Assembly (NCBI RefSeq): GCF_040802235.1
Contig: NC_133156.1
Span: 109,894,173 to 109,958,172 of the forward strand
Source: Manis javanica
Lineage: Eukaryota; Chordata; Mammalia; Pholidota; Manidae
Length of the DNA stretch: 64,000 bases
Reading direction: 5' to 3'
Both the position numbers and the translations under genes were made by a program. A model generated the notes under the pieces. It ran no database searches. It was not told the DNA's origin and worked only from the letters and a program-made list of their open reading frames with translations. Shown piece by piece: positions 49,501-54,719 of the stretch; positions within the stretch are counted from its first letter, which is position 1, and each line of letters begins with the position of its first letter.

Positions 49501-52220
49501 TATGGGTTGCTACAGAAAATGCAGTTTTGACTGTGGGTTGTGGTCATAAAGTTTGGAAAAGGGTATTCTAGATTATGGTCATATCTTTACTAAGCCTCAC
49601 CTTGTTAACCACAGTCATAATTCTCTGGGGAGAAATTTCAGTTAAAGAGCTCTCACAACCTGACTACAGAAGAAAGAAAACTTCTCTTTGACCCCCACCC
49701 TCCACCCAAATCTCCTCATCCCCCTATCCTGGCTACCCTAATTGTAATTTCTAAGCTTTGAAACAGGAGCAGGTAACTTTCTAGCCTATCGGTAAGATTT
49801 GGCCTTTGACTTAGTTTTGTCAGTCCACAATGCGTGCATAATATGTCTCATTTATAATTATAGCTGAATAAAGAAAACAATACTTTCAATGCTTTCAGTG
49901 ACAATATTCTTGGGATTTGGGGATGTAAATCTTAAAAGAGGACCTTTGTCTAAGAAAAAGATGGCATTTCCCACTATCTAGTAAGTTAATACTGTCACTG
50001 ATGGGAGGGAAGTATTTCAAGAACATCTTTGCTTCTAATCCAAATGCCATTGTGCTAGCAAGTTCTGGAAGTGGCTTTCCATTTTTAAAGTTGAGATATT
50101 TTTCAAAGCTTACTTTGGAAAGTATTTGTATTTTTTTATGTTACTTCTTTCTCCACTTTCTTTTCTTCCTTTCTCTTCATTTTCACATATCAGAGTGAAA
50201 AAAATGAAAGCATATTTATCACCTACTATATTCACTAGACTTTTCTTAGGTTTAGTTTAAAAACATTAGTGTAATATTTTGTATTTATCCTAAGTTGTTT
50301 TAGTTTTTAAATTTTTAATGAAAAAAAAAAGATGGACAGTGGCCTTCAATAGAAAAAGAGATTCTGTCTTGCCCTGGGTTTGAACTGTCAGAGCATTGAA
50401 TTTGATTCTAGTTTCTGGCTCTGTCCACTAATTAGCTATGTGACCTTAGACAAGGTATTTGATATCCCTAAAGTTTTTCTTCACCTGTAAAATAAGGGGG
50501 CTGCATTATATCTATGAATCTAAACTTTCTAATATACTGACACGCACAGGCCCATTATCTCCTTGGGGCATGTATGTGTGCAGGTGTGTGTGCTCTAGCA
50601 CATGAAGGAAGGGCATTGGAGTGACGTTTGTAGGTGGAAAAAGCCTAAGTGTCTAAGATACACACTGCTTGCTGCAGAGAATCTTGTGTTGTCAGAGCCT
50701 AAGATGAATTCTGAAATTCCAGATCTCAGTTGAATTGTAAGCAATACTGGCCCTATGAGGAGATGACCACCCACCTAGTTTGATTTTAGTTGTGCCCACA
50801 AACACCTACCCACTCAAAAATTTATCCAACTCCCTTCCTTCTCCCCATCCTCCCAGCCTCAGCCTCCTTTTTTGGAGTCAGTCTTGTCTATTTGGCCTGA
50901 AGTTTTGATCGTTAAAGTCACTGTTGGATTAAGATAGGTTTTGCCAAACATTTTTCAAGGAACACTAGTTGCTTGAGATGCTCAAGTCAGAAGGACTCTG
51001 GTCAAATAAGTTTCAGAAATGCTGCCTATTATAGCCACTTCTCCCAAATGTTTATAATGTATATAGTAGTAATGAAATAAGGAATCCTGTTTGGTTTTCT
51101 CACCCTGAAGCTTCTAAATTAATGTGAACATTAAGCACTCTTTTCATTTTTAATACCTATTAACCTCAGAAAGAACTATTGTTCCACAAAATGTTCTTTG
51201 AGAAATGATCAGTTAGGTAATAGTGGGGTATTGTCTCCAGAATTCCACAACAGAGACTTATGTGTGCTATGTTAGAGAGCTTTTGGGGTCCATTTCCATT
51301 AAGCTACATCAATTTATTTGATTAGTTTCTTGAATCCAAGGTCCCAAGGGACAGAGTAGATGGAAGGAACACAGCAACTCCTGGGTGTTGGTGGGTAGGA
51401 AAGATAGAACTAATAATGGGATGGGGCCTGAGGGGTGCGGTGGGCTCAGAAAGGGTCCCCTCAGAGGTGTCCGGGTCAAATCCCTGGCATCTGTGAATGT
51501 GACCTGTTTTGGAGGAAAGGTCTTTGCAGATGCAATTACATTAGGCTCTTGAGATGAGATCGTCTTGGATTATCTAGATGGGCCCTAAATTCAATGACAA
51601 GTGTCCTTAAAAGAGACACACAGCTACACAGAGAGAACAGAGAACAAGAGAGGAGGCAACGTGACCCAGGGAGGCAGAGGCTGGGGCGATGTGGCCATGA
51701 ATCAAGGAGTGCTGACAGCTGCCAGTAGCTCTAAGAGGCAAGAAGTGGAATCTCCTCTGGAGCCTCCAGTGGCAGCCAGTCTTGCCGACCCCTTTTTGTA
51801 TTTGTTTCTAGAACTGTCAGAGAATAAATTTCTGTTGCCTGAAGACATGCAGGTTGTGCTGATTTGTTATGGCAGCCTTAGGAAACTAACCCATACAAGA
51901 TCCCTGAAGGGGAAACCGTGAAGCAGAAAGCCAATCATGTTAGGATGTTGCCGATCAACCCTGACTGGCATTTTCCTCAGCAAAGGTGCTGCAGGAATGC
52001 CAGCTCCGATGTGGCAGGTTTTAGAGAAGCCCTTTACCCCGGATGGCATTTGTGGCCCCACCTTGGTTGCAACAGCCCTTGTAATGTGGAACATGAACTG
52101 TCTCTCCTTCTTCCCACAGGCCACAGGGGCAGGGTGCTGCACCTGGCCTTGAGTCCAGACCAGACCCGGGTGTTTTCTGCGGCAGCTGGCGGCACAGCCT
52201 GTGTATGGAACTGCTTCTAG
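6148..52220 (+). CDS. CDC20B: CDC20B, 12 coding exons (gene-level span)
   Basis: Cell division cycle 20B, a vertebrate CDC20/FZR1-family WD40 protein linked in published work to centriole amplification in multiciliated cells. Twelve exons joined at GT-AG sites keep one frame and give 1554 nt: 517 codons plus stop, against about 519 residues in human. The N-terminal 220 residues have low complexity and no obvious CDC20-type C-box. From about residue 225 the WD40 propeller follows CDC20 closely, with the block GLRDDYYLNILDW, then [23 protein letters not shown] and HHHDVR. The protein ends at VWNCF just after the last blade, so it lacks the C-terminal Ile-Arg tail with which CDC20 and CDH1 bind the APC/C. 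Intron 2 hosts miR-449c/b/a and, on the other strand, all of GPX8. I saw no clear AATAAA within 1 kb after the stop. Identity is secure; exon 4's donor is the least certain junction. Confidence 0.95.
6476..6535 (+). CDS. CDC20B: CDC20B exon 2
   Basis: Codes residues 22-41 ([15 protein letters not shown]...). The acceptor is TTTAAAG and the donor GTGAGT. It is 60 nt, phase 0 at both ends. The next intron is 21 kb and hosts the miR-449 hairpins and GPX8. Confidence 0.92.
6685..6735 (+). repeat. (CA)n microsatellite
   Basis: About 25 CA units, uninterrupted, in CDC20B intron 2 roughly 100 bp upstream of the miR-449c hairpin. Confidence 0.98.
6830..6926 (+). ncRNA. MIR449C: pre-miR-449c
   Basis: Hairpin in CDC20B intron 2. 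The 5' arm TAGGCAGTGCATTGCTAGCT (continuing GGCTGT, 6847-6872) pairs with the 3' arm around AACAGTTGCTAATTGCACTC. Compared with my memory of human miR-449c (TAGGCAGTGTATTGCTAGCGGCTGT), position 10 is T to C and one T is inserted, making AGCTGG as in miR-449a/b and miR-34. The seed bases are unchanged. Members of the family repress Notch and cell-cycle targets in multiciliated cells. Confidence 0.85.
7785..7882 (+). ncRNA. MIR449B: pre-miR-449b
   Basis: Second hairpin of the cluster. The 22-nt mature 5p arm at 7800-7821 begins AGGCAGTGTATTGTTAGCTG and matches human miR-449b-5p. The loop is near CTTTGGGTCAATTAAG. The flanks TGACCTGAGTCAGGT and CTGGATAAATTCTTCT closely resemble the human precursor. 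Confidence 0.93.
7904..7996 (+). ncRNA. MIR449A: pre-miR-449a
   Basis: Third hairpin, starting about 20 bp after miR-449b. Mature 5p is at 7921-7942: TGGCAGTGTACTGTTAGCTG then GT. The 3' arm CAGCTAACATGCAACTGC pairs with it. Compared with the widely conserved miR-449a (TGGCAGTGTATTGTTAGCTG then GT), position 11 is C instead of U. By hand-pairing this base is bulged, so the hairpin should be unaffected. The seed GGCAGTG is intact. Confidence 0.93.
8000..12324. other. CDC20B intron 2 between miR-449 and GPX8
   Basis: Apart from the 9897-9970 pyrimidine tract I see no named repeat or exon. The low repeat content is notable. 10900-11330 is GC-moderate but has no supported exon. Confidence 0.4.
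9897..9970 (+). repeat. Polypyrimidine (CCTT/TTTC) tract
   Basis: Continuous C/T-rich run with TTCCTTCC and CTTTCTCTC units, in CDC20B intron 2 on the sense strand. Confidence 0.8.
12325..12330 (-). terminator. Candidate GPX8 poly(A) signal
   Basis: AATAAA on the minus strand about 430 nt after the GPX8 stop, in an AT-rich stretch. It is the first clear hexamer I noticed downstream. No cleavage site can be proved from sequence alone. Confidence 0.35.
12756..12919 (-). CDS. GPX8: GPX8 exon 3 (last)
   Basis: The acceptor is GATATTTTAG on the minus strand. The exon codes [20 protein letters not shown] and ends IIKKKEDL then TGA. The C-terminal EDL tetrapeptide KEDL fits ER retrieval. Upstream of the acceptor the frame remains open by chance. 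Confidence 0.96.
12756..17017 (-). CDS. GPX8: GPX8, 3 coding exons (gene-level span), nested in CDC20B intron 2
   Basis: Glutathione peroxidase 8, a single-pass ER membrane thiol peroxidase that works with protein disulfide isomerase and disposes of Ero1-derived peroxide. The three exons join to 630 nt: 209 codons plus stop, the same as human. Residues 1-17 face the cytosol, about 18-40 form the membrane anchor ([20 protein letters not shown]), and the thioredoxin-like peroxidase domain follows. The peroxidatic residue is Cys79 in [12 protein letters not shown], a plain Cys (TGC), so no SECIS element is needed. Also visible are [16 protein letters not shown] (Cys108) and WNFWKYLV. The C-terminal KKKEDL is the ER retrieval signal of KDEL type. 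The ATG has a strong context (A at -3, G at +4). The gene lies wholly in CDC20B intron 2 on the opposite strand. Confidence 0.97.
13530..13715 (-). repeat. MIR SINE
   Basis: Contains the MIR core text CTCATTTAATCTTCACAGCA, ATTATCCCCATTGTGCAGAT and AGTGACAGAGGCAGGACTGA. It lies just upstream (transcription sense) of GPX8 exon 3, in GPX8 intron 2. Confidence 0.75.
13716..15194. other. GPX8 intron 2, nothing recognised
   Basis: Includes a short alternating TA run at about 13849-13861. No exon supported. Confidence 0.4.
15195..15420 (-). repeat. MIR SINE
   Basis: Core phrases are CTTAACCCTCCAAATAATCT, AATTTTACAAATGAGGAAAA and AGCAGGGATTTGAAGCCAGA. GPX8 intron 2. Confidence 0.75.
16004..16265 (-). 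CDS. GPX8: GPX8 exon 2
   Basis: The acceptor is CCGGGAG on the minus strand. The exon starts [18 protein letters not shown] with the catalytic Cys79, then [16 protein letters not shown], and ends AFRFLV plus one base. The donor is GTAAAT. The sequence just upstream of the acceptor stays open (FFFRE) but is intronic by comparison with human. Confidence 0.96.
16814..17017 (-). CDS. GPX8: GPX8 exon 1 (coding part)
   Basis: Codes residues 1-68, [20 protein letters not shown] through the membrane anchor to SLEKFKGR. The donor on the minus strand is AGA|GTAAGT, phase 0. Confidence 0.96.
17018..17625. other. GPX8 5' flank
   Basis: Holds the GPX8 5'UTR and promoter by position. There is no CpG island and no clear TATA box, unlike CDC20B. 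Confidence 0.4.
17626..17855. mobile_element. Non-autonomous DNA transposon remnant (hAT-like)
   Basis: Ends are inverted repeats: CAGTGTTTTTC at the left and the complement of CAGTATTTTTC at the right, about 230 bp apart. The size and CAGTG ends fit MER-type hAT elements. I see no clear target-site duplication. Confidence 0.5.
18605..18775. mobile_element. MER5A-like hAT DNA element
   Basis: Phrases CATCACCTGGGGGCCCTGTT, AGAAATGCAGCGTCTCAGGC and CCCCACCCCGGACTTCCTGA match the MER5A-type consensus. CDC20B intron 2. Confidence 0.65.
19985..20090 (-). repeat. MIR fragment
   Basis: Short MIR-core stretch around CTTTCCCAAGATCATAGAAC and TAAGTAGAACAACCAAGACT. Confidence 0.5.
20255..20640. repeat. 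Unnamed repeat, copy A (shared with 37338-37510)
   Basis: GTGGAGAACAACACAGAAGC, ATGTGTACTGAAGTTATC and later GATGAGGAGGCATTGGAG recur in intron 6 of CDC20B. This copy has about 150 bp extra in the middle. Family not recognised. Confidence 0.55.
21590..22230 (-). repeat. L3/CR1-type LINE remnant
   Basis: TTCTCCAGATGGGTTCTGAC, GGACCTAAAATTGTACTGC and TACTGTTGACTCATATTC, then the stretch to CACAAATTAAACAGCATAAG, follow the order of conserved blocks in the CR1/L3 LINE family, reverse orientation. Heavily decayed. Confidence 0.4.
22767..23115 (-). mobile_element. MaLR LTR (MST/MLT1-like), reverse
   Basis: Runs from TCTTAGTCCATTTGGGCTGT through TTCTCAGAGTTCTGGGGGCT, GTGTCCTCACATGGCAGAAG and CACTAATCCCATTCATGAGG to AAGGAGTTAGGATATCAACA. 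This is the characteristic order of a mammalian-apparent LTR retrotransposon LTR on the minus strand. Confidence 0.7.
23265..23465. repeat. MIR SINE
   Basis: AATAATAGTACCTGCTTCAT, AGAGTTGCAATGAAATTTAA and AGTGCTTGGCACATACTGAG are the usual MIR 3' phrases. Confidence 0.7.
23530..23990 (-). mobile_element. MLT1-type MaLR LTR, reverse
   Basis: GTTAGTTTCCAAGGACTTAT, AAATTACCACAAACTTGGTG, GCATCACTCCAATCTCTGCC and the closing CAAATAAGGTAACATTTGCG follow the MLT1 LTR consensus in reverse orientation. CDC20B intron 2. Confidence 0.75.
24003..24325. repeat. Old interspersed repeat with internal (TA)n
   Basis: Bounded by TTAGGATTCCCTAGAGAAAC and TAAAATTAACCATCACAAC, phrases seen at the ends of a common mammalian repeat. 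An alternating TA/CA tract occupies 24044-24112. Large parts of the usual element are missing. Family not named. Confidence 0.5.
25640..26400 (-). repeat. L1M-type LINE 3' region, reverse
   Basis: TAAAATTAACCGTTTTAAAG, GACTGAGTAATATCCCATTA, TTGATGGACATTTGGGTTAT and AACTGCCAAATTGTTTTCCA are the well-known phrases of L1 3' sequence in reverse complement. CDC20B intron 2. Confidence 0.8.
26570..26815 (+). repeat. MIR SINE
   Basis: CTTACTCACTGGGCGGTTTT, CCTCAGTTTCTTCATTAGTA and AGCACTCAATAGATGCTGG follow MIR order. Confidence 0.75.
27340..27425 (+). repeat. MIR-like fragment
   Basis: CTGTTTTCCCATCTGTGAAA and TGAGGGGTTGGACTAGAAAA resemble the MIR 3' end. Confidence 0.45.
27722..27947 (+). CDS. 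CDC20B: CDC20B exon 3
   Basis: Codes residues 42-116, including [17 protein letters not shown]. The acceptor is TTAAATAG. The donor is CTAG|GTGAGA, which leaves one base and matches exon 4's phase. An earlier GT at 27917 (AAG|GTAACG) would break the frame into exon 4. Confidence 0.9.
28444..28582 (+). repeat. (TATC)n microsatellite
   Basis: About 139 bp of TATC tetranucleotide with a few ATC or ATAT interruptions, in CDC20B intron 3. It is flanked by GA-rich DNA (28425-28437 and 28583-28625). Its length suggests high polymorphism. Confidence 0.97.
28583..30565. other. CDC20B intron 3 remainder
   Basis: No exon or clear repeat beyond the GA-rich flank of the microsatellite. Confidence 0.4.
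30566..30696 (+). CDS. CDC20B: CDC20B exon 4
   Basis: The acceptor is TTTTTCTTGCAG. The exon codes [18 protein letters not shown] and onward, roughly residues 117-160. The end was set at CTG|GTAGGT because only this keeps frame into exon 5. A second GT (GTAG|GTAAAG) lies 4 nt downstream and would shift the frame. Confidence 0.85.
31568..31785. mobile_element. MER20-like hAT DNA element
   Basis: GTCGTCCTCAACTGGGAGTG, GGACACTTGTCAATGTCTGA, GGGTGCTGCTAAACATCCTG and GCCAATAGTGCCAAGATTGG follow a well-known ~220-bp MER consensus almost end to end. CDC20B intron 4. Confidence 0.75.
32225..32335 (+). repeat. MIR fragment
   Basis: CAGATGAGGAAAACTGAGGC then CCAGAGAAACTCTCAATGAC is the MIR core. Confidence 0.6.
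32762..32855 (+). CDS. CDC20B: CDC20B exon 5
   Basis: The acceptor is GTTTTCAG and the donor GGAAG|GTATGG. The exon codes [20 protein letters not shown] and onward (residues 161-191, plus one base). Only one frame is open. Confidence 0.9.
33560..34110 (-). repeat. Old L1M LINE segment, reverse
   Basis: Text such as GTCGCTGTTGAGAAATCATG, TTCTCTCTGGATGCTCTTAG and GTTCCTCTGGATTGAGTCTC resembles a region of old L1ME-type elements on the minus strand. Decayed; sequence from about 32990 may belong to it too. Confidence 0.45.
34130..35900 (-). repeat. L1 LINE, reverse, interrupted by the numt at 34273-34550
   Basis: Before the numt: CCATTTTCCATTCACACCAG. After it: TAATAGAAGTGTAGTGGTGT, TTTTCATATGCTTATTTGCC, TCTATTCTGTTCCACTGATC and ATTTGGGTTTTCTTTGATTA. 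These are standard L1 3'/ORF2 phrases in reverse complement. The two flanks belong to adjacent parts of one element, so the numt landed inside it. CDC20B intron 5. Confidence 0.8.
34273..34550 (-). pseudogene. Numt: nuclear copy of mitochondrial 16S rRNA (3' part)
   Basis: The plus strand carries TCCGGTCTGAACTCAGATCA then CGTAGGACTTTAATCGTTGA, TGTCCTGATCCAACATCGAG and GCGCTGTTATCCCTAGGGTA. These are the strongly conserved peptidyl-transferase region (domain V) and neighbouring sequence of mammalian mitochondrial 16S rRNA, read in reverse, so the rRNA sense lies on the minus strand. About 278 bp, fragmentary and with several substitutions (for example CTACTTCTCTTCTCC near the left end). It cannot be a working rRNA. 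Inserted in an L1 element in CDC20B intron 5. Confidence 0.93.
35907..36195 (-). repeat. L1 LINE 3' end, reverse (Laurasiatheria-like)
   Basis: It begins with a poly(T) run, then TTTCAGATGTACAAAGGGAT, CAAAATGATGACTACAATAA and AGATCTACTCTATTAGCAAC. I associate this L1 tail with Laurasiatheria genomes, from memory. The poly(T) start marks the 3' end of a separate minus-strand insertion. Confidence 0.6.
37015..37131 (+). CDS. CDC20B: CDC20B exon 6
   Basis: The acceptor is TTTCTTGTAG and the donor GACTACT|GTAAGT. The exon codes [20 protein letters not shown] and continues through GLRDDY, which starts the CDC20-like propeller. Phase 1 at both ends agrees with its neighbours. Confidence 0.93.
37338..37510. 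repeat. Unnamed repeat, copy B (shared with 20255-20640)
   Basis: GTGGAGAACAATCATACAAA, CTATGTGTACTGAAGTTATC, AGATGAGGAGGCACTAGAG and the closing GGTGTTGGTGGGGCATGAG parallel the copy in intron 2. This copy lacks the middle part of copy A. Confidence 0.55.
38230..38540. repeat. Interspersed repeat remnant with short internal tandem duplication
   Basis: GCATTTGAGGCAGTTGATCA and CTCCCTCCTCCCTGATATCC belong to a common old mammalian repeat I cannot name. Inside, a unit of about 42 bp (TCTTTGTCTTTTCTGCTGGT in each copy) occurs twice at about 38398-38481. Confidence 0.5.
38550..40290 (-). repeat. L1M LINE segment, reverse
   Basis: AGCATTTCTTGTAGAGCAGC, GCTGGATATAGAATTCTGGG, TTTTATCTATTGATTATGCT and GTACACTAGACATTGTAGAT follow the order of blocks seen in old L1ME-type elements on the minus strand. 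CDC20B intron 6. Confidence 0.6.
40440..40545 (+). repeat. L1 3' tail, plus orientation
   Basis: GTCAACTATACCCCAATTAA then an A-rich run is the usual L1 3' terminus. It is 5' truncated almost to nothing. Confidence 0.55.
41088..41284 (+). CDS. CDC20B: CDC20B exon 7
   Basis: The acceptor is TTTTCTTATAG and the donor GTGCAA|GTATGG. The exon codes [20 protein letters not shown], then [11 protein letters not shown] and VGTSEGEVQ. These are the most CDC20-like stretch and form the first propeller blades. Confidence 0.95.
42010..42175. mobile_element. MER5A-like hAT element
   Basis: TGATTCACAATCCTTGGCTG, TAAATCAGAGTTGATAGCAT and CCTAGGTGATCCTAATATAC fit a decayed MER5-type element. CDC20B intron 7. 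Confidence 0.5.
42256..42350 (+). CDS. CDC20B: CDC20B exon 8
   Basis: The acceptor is TATTCTTTCAG and the donor CAGCAG|GTAAGA. The exon codes [20 protein letters not shown] and [10 protein letters not shown], i.e. a WD40 blade edge ending in LWD and the start of the next blade. Confidence 0.95.
42808..42905. mobile_element. MER5A-like hAT fragment
   Basis: TCAGAATCACCTGGGGGGCT, TAAAACACAGATTGCTGGCC and TTCTGATTCAGTAGGTCTG match the MER5A-type consensus well. CDC20B intron 8. Confidence 0.7.
43330..43555 (+). CDS. CDC20B: CDC20B exon 9
   Basis: The acceptor is TTCTGCTCAG and the donor GTGAAG|GTAAGA. The exon codes [40 protein letters not shown] and TIWPHDPG. The usual SPDG turn reads SLDG here, a P-to-L change in a WD40 blade. 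Confidence 0.95.
43745..44130. repeat. Old interspersed repeat, family not named
   Basis: TTTTCTCATAACTGGGGTTC, GGGCAAGATGGCTCTCGGCA and GACAGCTGAGAGATGGGCAC recall a widespread mammalian repeat that I cannot name. CDC20B intron 9. Confidence 0.35.
45117..45347 (+). repeat. Local direct repeat, copy 1
   Basis: About 230 bp starting TTTTATTCTGACTGAAAACT and ending TATTATCTTTTA. It recurs at 46322-46552 with scattered single-base differences. Its right end is the start of an LTR-like repeat (45254 on). Confidence 0.9.
45254..45700. repeat. LTR-like interspersed repeat
   Basis: TTATCTATTGTTATGTAACA, ATTGCCCCAAAACTTGATGG, CTTCCTCACAACATGGCAGC and GGTTGCAAGCAAGTCACAAG appear in the usual order of a common mammalian LTR-type repeat. 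Family not named. CDC20B intron 9. Confidence 0.55.
46322..46552 (+). repeat. Local direct repeat, copy 2
   Basis: Second copy of the 45117-45347 segment, 1.2 kb away in the same orientation. Homology stops abruptly after TATTATCTTTTA, so only the first ~95 bp of the LTR-like repeat were copied. Confidence 0.9.
47110..47235 (+). CDS. CDC20B: CDC20B exon 10
   Basis: The acceptor is AACTTTAAAG and the donor TCACAG|GTCAGT. It is exactly 42 codons coding [20 protein letters not shown] and [10 protein letters not shown], which matches the CDC20 blade AWCPWQSNVLATGGG. Confidence 0.95.
47715..47832 (+). CDS. CDC20B: CDC20B exon 11
   Basis: The acceptor is TTACTACAG and the donor TTTTTTG|GTAAGT. 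The exon codes [18 protein letters not shown] and [16 protein letters not shown]. It leaves one base (phase 1) for exon 12. Confidence 0.94.
47833..50369. other. CDC20B intron 11, 5' part
   Basis: Open frames at 47945-48335 on both strands have no recognisable product or splice support. No named repeat seen. Confidence 0.4.
50370..50525 (+). repeat. MIR SINE
   Basis: CTATGTGACCTTAGACAAGG and TCACCTGTAAAATAAGGGGG are MIR phrases. CDC20B intron 11. Confidence 0.7.
51425..51900 (+). mobile_element. MLT1-type MaLR LTR
   Basis: TGAATGTGACCTGTTTTGGA, AAGGTCTTTGCAGATGCAAT, GATTATCTAGATGGGCCCTA, TAGAACTGTCAGAGAATAAA and GGCAGCCTTAGGAAACTAAC follow the MLT1 LTR consensus in forward orientation. The AATAAA is the LTR's own poly(A) signal, in the sense direction of CDC20B intron 11. 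Confidence 0.85.
52120..52220 (+). CDS. CDC20B: CDC20B exon 12 (last coding exon)
   Basis: The acceptor is CTTCTTCCCACAG. The exon codes [20 protein letters not shown] and ends CVWNCF followed by TAG. The protein stops right after the final WD40 blade, without the Ile-Arg tail of CDC20/CDH1. An MLT1-type LTR ends about 215 bp upstream of this acceptor. Confidence 0.95.
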
Positions 52221-54719
52221 GCCTTCAGCCCCTCTAAGCTCTGGTCTCCTCTAAGTGACAATAATGATACTGGCCTCATCTTCTTTGGTGTGGTTATGAG
52301 GATCCAACAAGGTGATGTGCTGTTCCTAAGGTGACTGCCTGTGCTGACCTTCTTTCTCGGGTTATATGTGCTCTGCTTCCTCCCTTTCCATTTCCCAGAT
52401 GTTGTCTTTGACTCTGTTCTTCTCTCCCTGATTTCCTCCCACCTCCTCCTCCCATTCCTGTTTCTCCTTCTTCGGTAGCTCTTCCTTGTTAGTATTTCCA
52501 TTGCTATAGTCAGAATAGTATCTACAGCAAAGATTTCTAAACATTTCTTTCCCACGTGACTTTTCTTCTAAGCTCCAGCCTCGTACTTTGTCTGCCTCTG
52601 GATATTTCCTTTTTCAGATTCTTTCCAGTCTTTAGCTCAAACTCAACACATTAAGAATGCAAATTATTCACTTGAAATATGTTGGTCAAAATCCTGCTAT
52701 ATCCTAGGCAGTGTGTCTTATAAGTATACATACTATTCTCTCAAAATGAGCTCCTCTGTAGGAGTGTCTTTCTGTCTTCACGGACTCATCCTTCTACTGG
52801 TCACCCCCTCACTGGTCACCGATTATCTGCTTAGTGCTTACTCAGCTTGCCCCTTTTTCTCTTTTCTTTTTGTTTCACTCTGGTCATGTCCTGAATACCT
52901 GGTGACTGATCAGTTGTCATTGTCTACTAACCGGTTTCCCATCTATACTCTTCATGGTCTCCATCTCACTGTGAGGTTAAATTTCTGAACGCACTGTGCT
53001 GATCCTCTGTGTCTCCTAACAAACTCTCAATTACTCCCTATCACCTGCCCCCTCGGCCTCAACCTCATGGTCCTGAGTCCAGAATGTGAAGTCAGGCAAC
53101 CTGTTCCTACCTTGGCTCTGCCATAAACTGGCTGAGTGAGCTTGGGCGTGTCACAGCATTTGCAAGAATAGGAATTGGATTGGATAACCGCCAAGCTTTC
53201 TTCAAGCTTTATCTTCCTAATGTTCTACCCTCCTCTGTTAGTCCACACTCAGGTCCCATCTTAGCCCTGGACTAAGCCTTGTGACTTCTTGCCTCCATGC
53301 CTTGTAGGAGCTTTTGAATTCCCACTCCTCTGTCCCTTCTTTTTCCTTGTCTCTTAAGTTCTGACCTCTCCAGAAAGTGTTTTGAAAATGATGTTAACCT
53401 GGGTTTGAACTCTTGGCATCACCTATTTGTTAGTAATACACTATTCTAGCTGTTTTTAAAAAATCTTTTATCACTATGTGAATCTTTGGTTACTTCAGTT
53501 TTAACATGCTTATTTCTTCCCTGGACTATTCAACTGAGAGCTGGGAGAGCATGCATTATACTTTTTAGTGCTCTTTATAATGTTTTGCATATGTCAGATA
53601 ACAAGTATTGATTAATTTGTTTGCTTTGTCATAAAATGTTTTTTTACCAGTACATATACACTCCCTTCCTTTCCCCCTTCCCCCCAAAAATCCCATATAA
53701 CAAAACAAAGCCTTGATAATTGAAAAGTGTAATAATATATACAGGGGGAGTTAGGACTCTCCTGCCAAATTAGTGTTAACTTGCCAATATATTCTCTTCT
53801 TTTCCCTGTTTTTTAACTCAGAAAAGCTACTTGGTAGTGCTAGTAATTTTTGTTTTAGAAAATTTTAGGTCATCAAAAGCTGCAAATGTGATACTTCACT
53901 GTAATACACACTGTTCTTTAAGCTAATGGTTTTAATTTGATCTTCCTCTTAATTGTTTAGCAGGGAAATGAGTCAAATGATTCGACCATTTCTAGGGTCC
54001 TCTAGTATTCTGACCTGGGTACTTCTATCTTAACTGTTTCATGATACTGCAACATGATCAAAGACCACTTTGCCCATTTAATACCAGTGTGTGAACAAGA
54101 GGCTCTCACTTAAGGAAAAATAATGACAGAGGTTTCCCGGCTAATGAAAGCAGAGCATTCCTGTGAAAGCTCGGAAACCGAAATGGCATGAATTGAAGAA
54201 GCAATTACCATTAATTTACCTGGAAACATTCTTGAGTCTTCCCAGATGCTCAAAATAACCTGTTGAGCTTTTCTGATACCTTAGGACACATCTTGCTAAC
54301 GGAGGCACAGAATAAATGGAGACAAAGCATGGATGCCCACAGACACAGTCCAAAGCTCCAGCAGCTTGACTTCCCAGGCAAGCAGCTCGGTGGGGCCGTT
54401 CTGGCTGCCTGGGGTTTGTGCTGCCCCTTTAAATGGCTCCCTGCAAAACAAATCCTGAACACTAGTTTTGCTTTTCTCCTTTTTTTTCTAAAAGCCAGAA
54501 TCCTCTTGGATTTCTTTTGGTTAGTGAAAACAGGCACTAATATCTGTCTTTAATAAAAATGAAATGATGTAACATGAACTTTTGGAAGTAGGGGTACCTG
54601 TGTATCTTTTACATGCTTTTTGTTTTAGTGGAAAGTCTGGGATATGCTTTTAGTAAAGAAAAAATTGAACTTACAGATAATACACAAAACAGAAGCCTTT
54701 GTTACAACTCATATTTTAA
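52221..54719. other. CDC20B-GZMA intergenic DNA
   Basis: Contains the CDC20B 3'UTR start and the MIR fragment at 53075. The stretch at about 53930-54560 is free of recognised repeats and carries AP-1-, STAT- and ISRE-like motifs. Confidence 0.4.
53075..53215 (+). repeat. MIR fragment
   Basis: TTGGCTCTGCCATAAACTGG and TGAGTGAGCTTGGGCGTGTC are MIR phrases. CDC20B-GZMA intergenic DNA. Confidence 0.55.
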
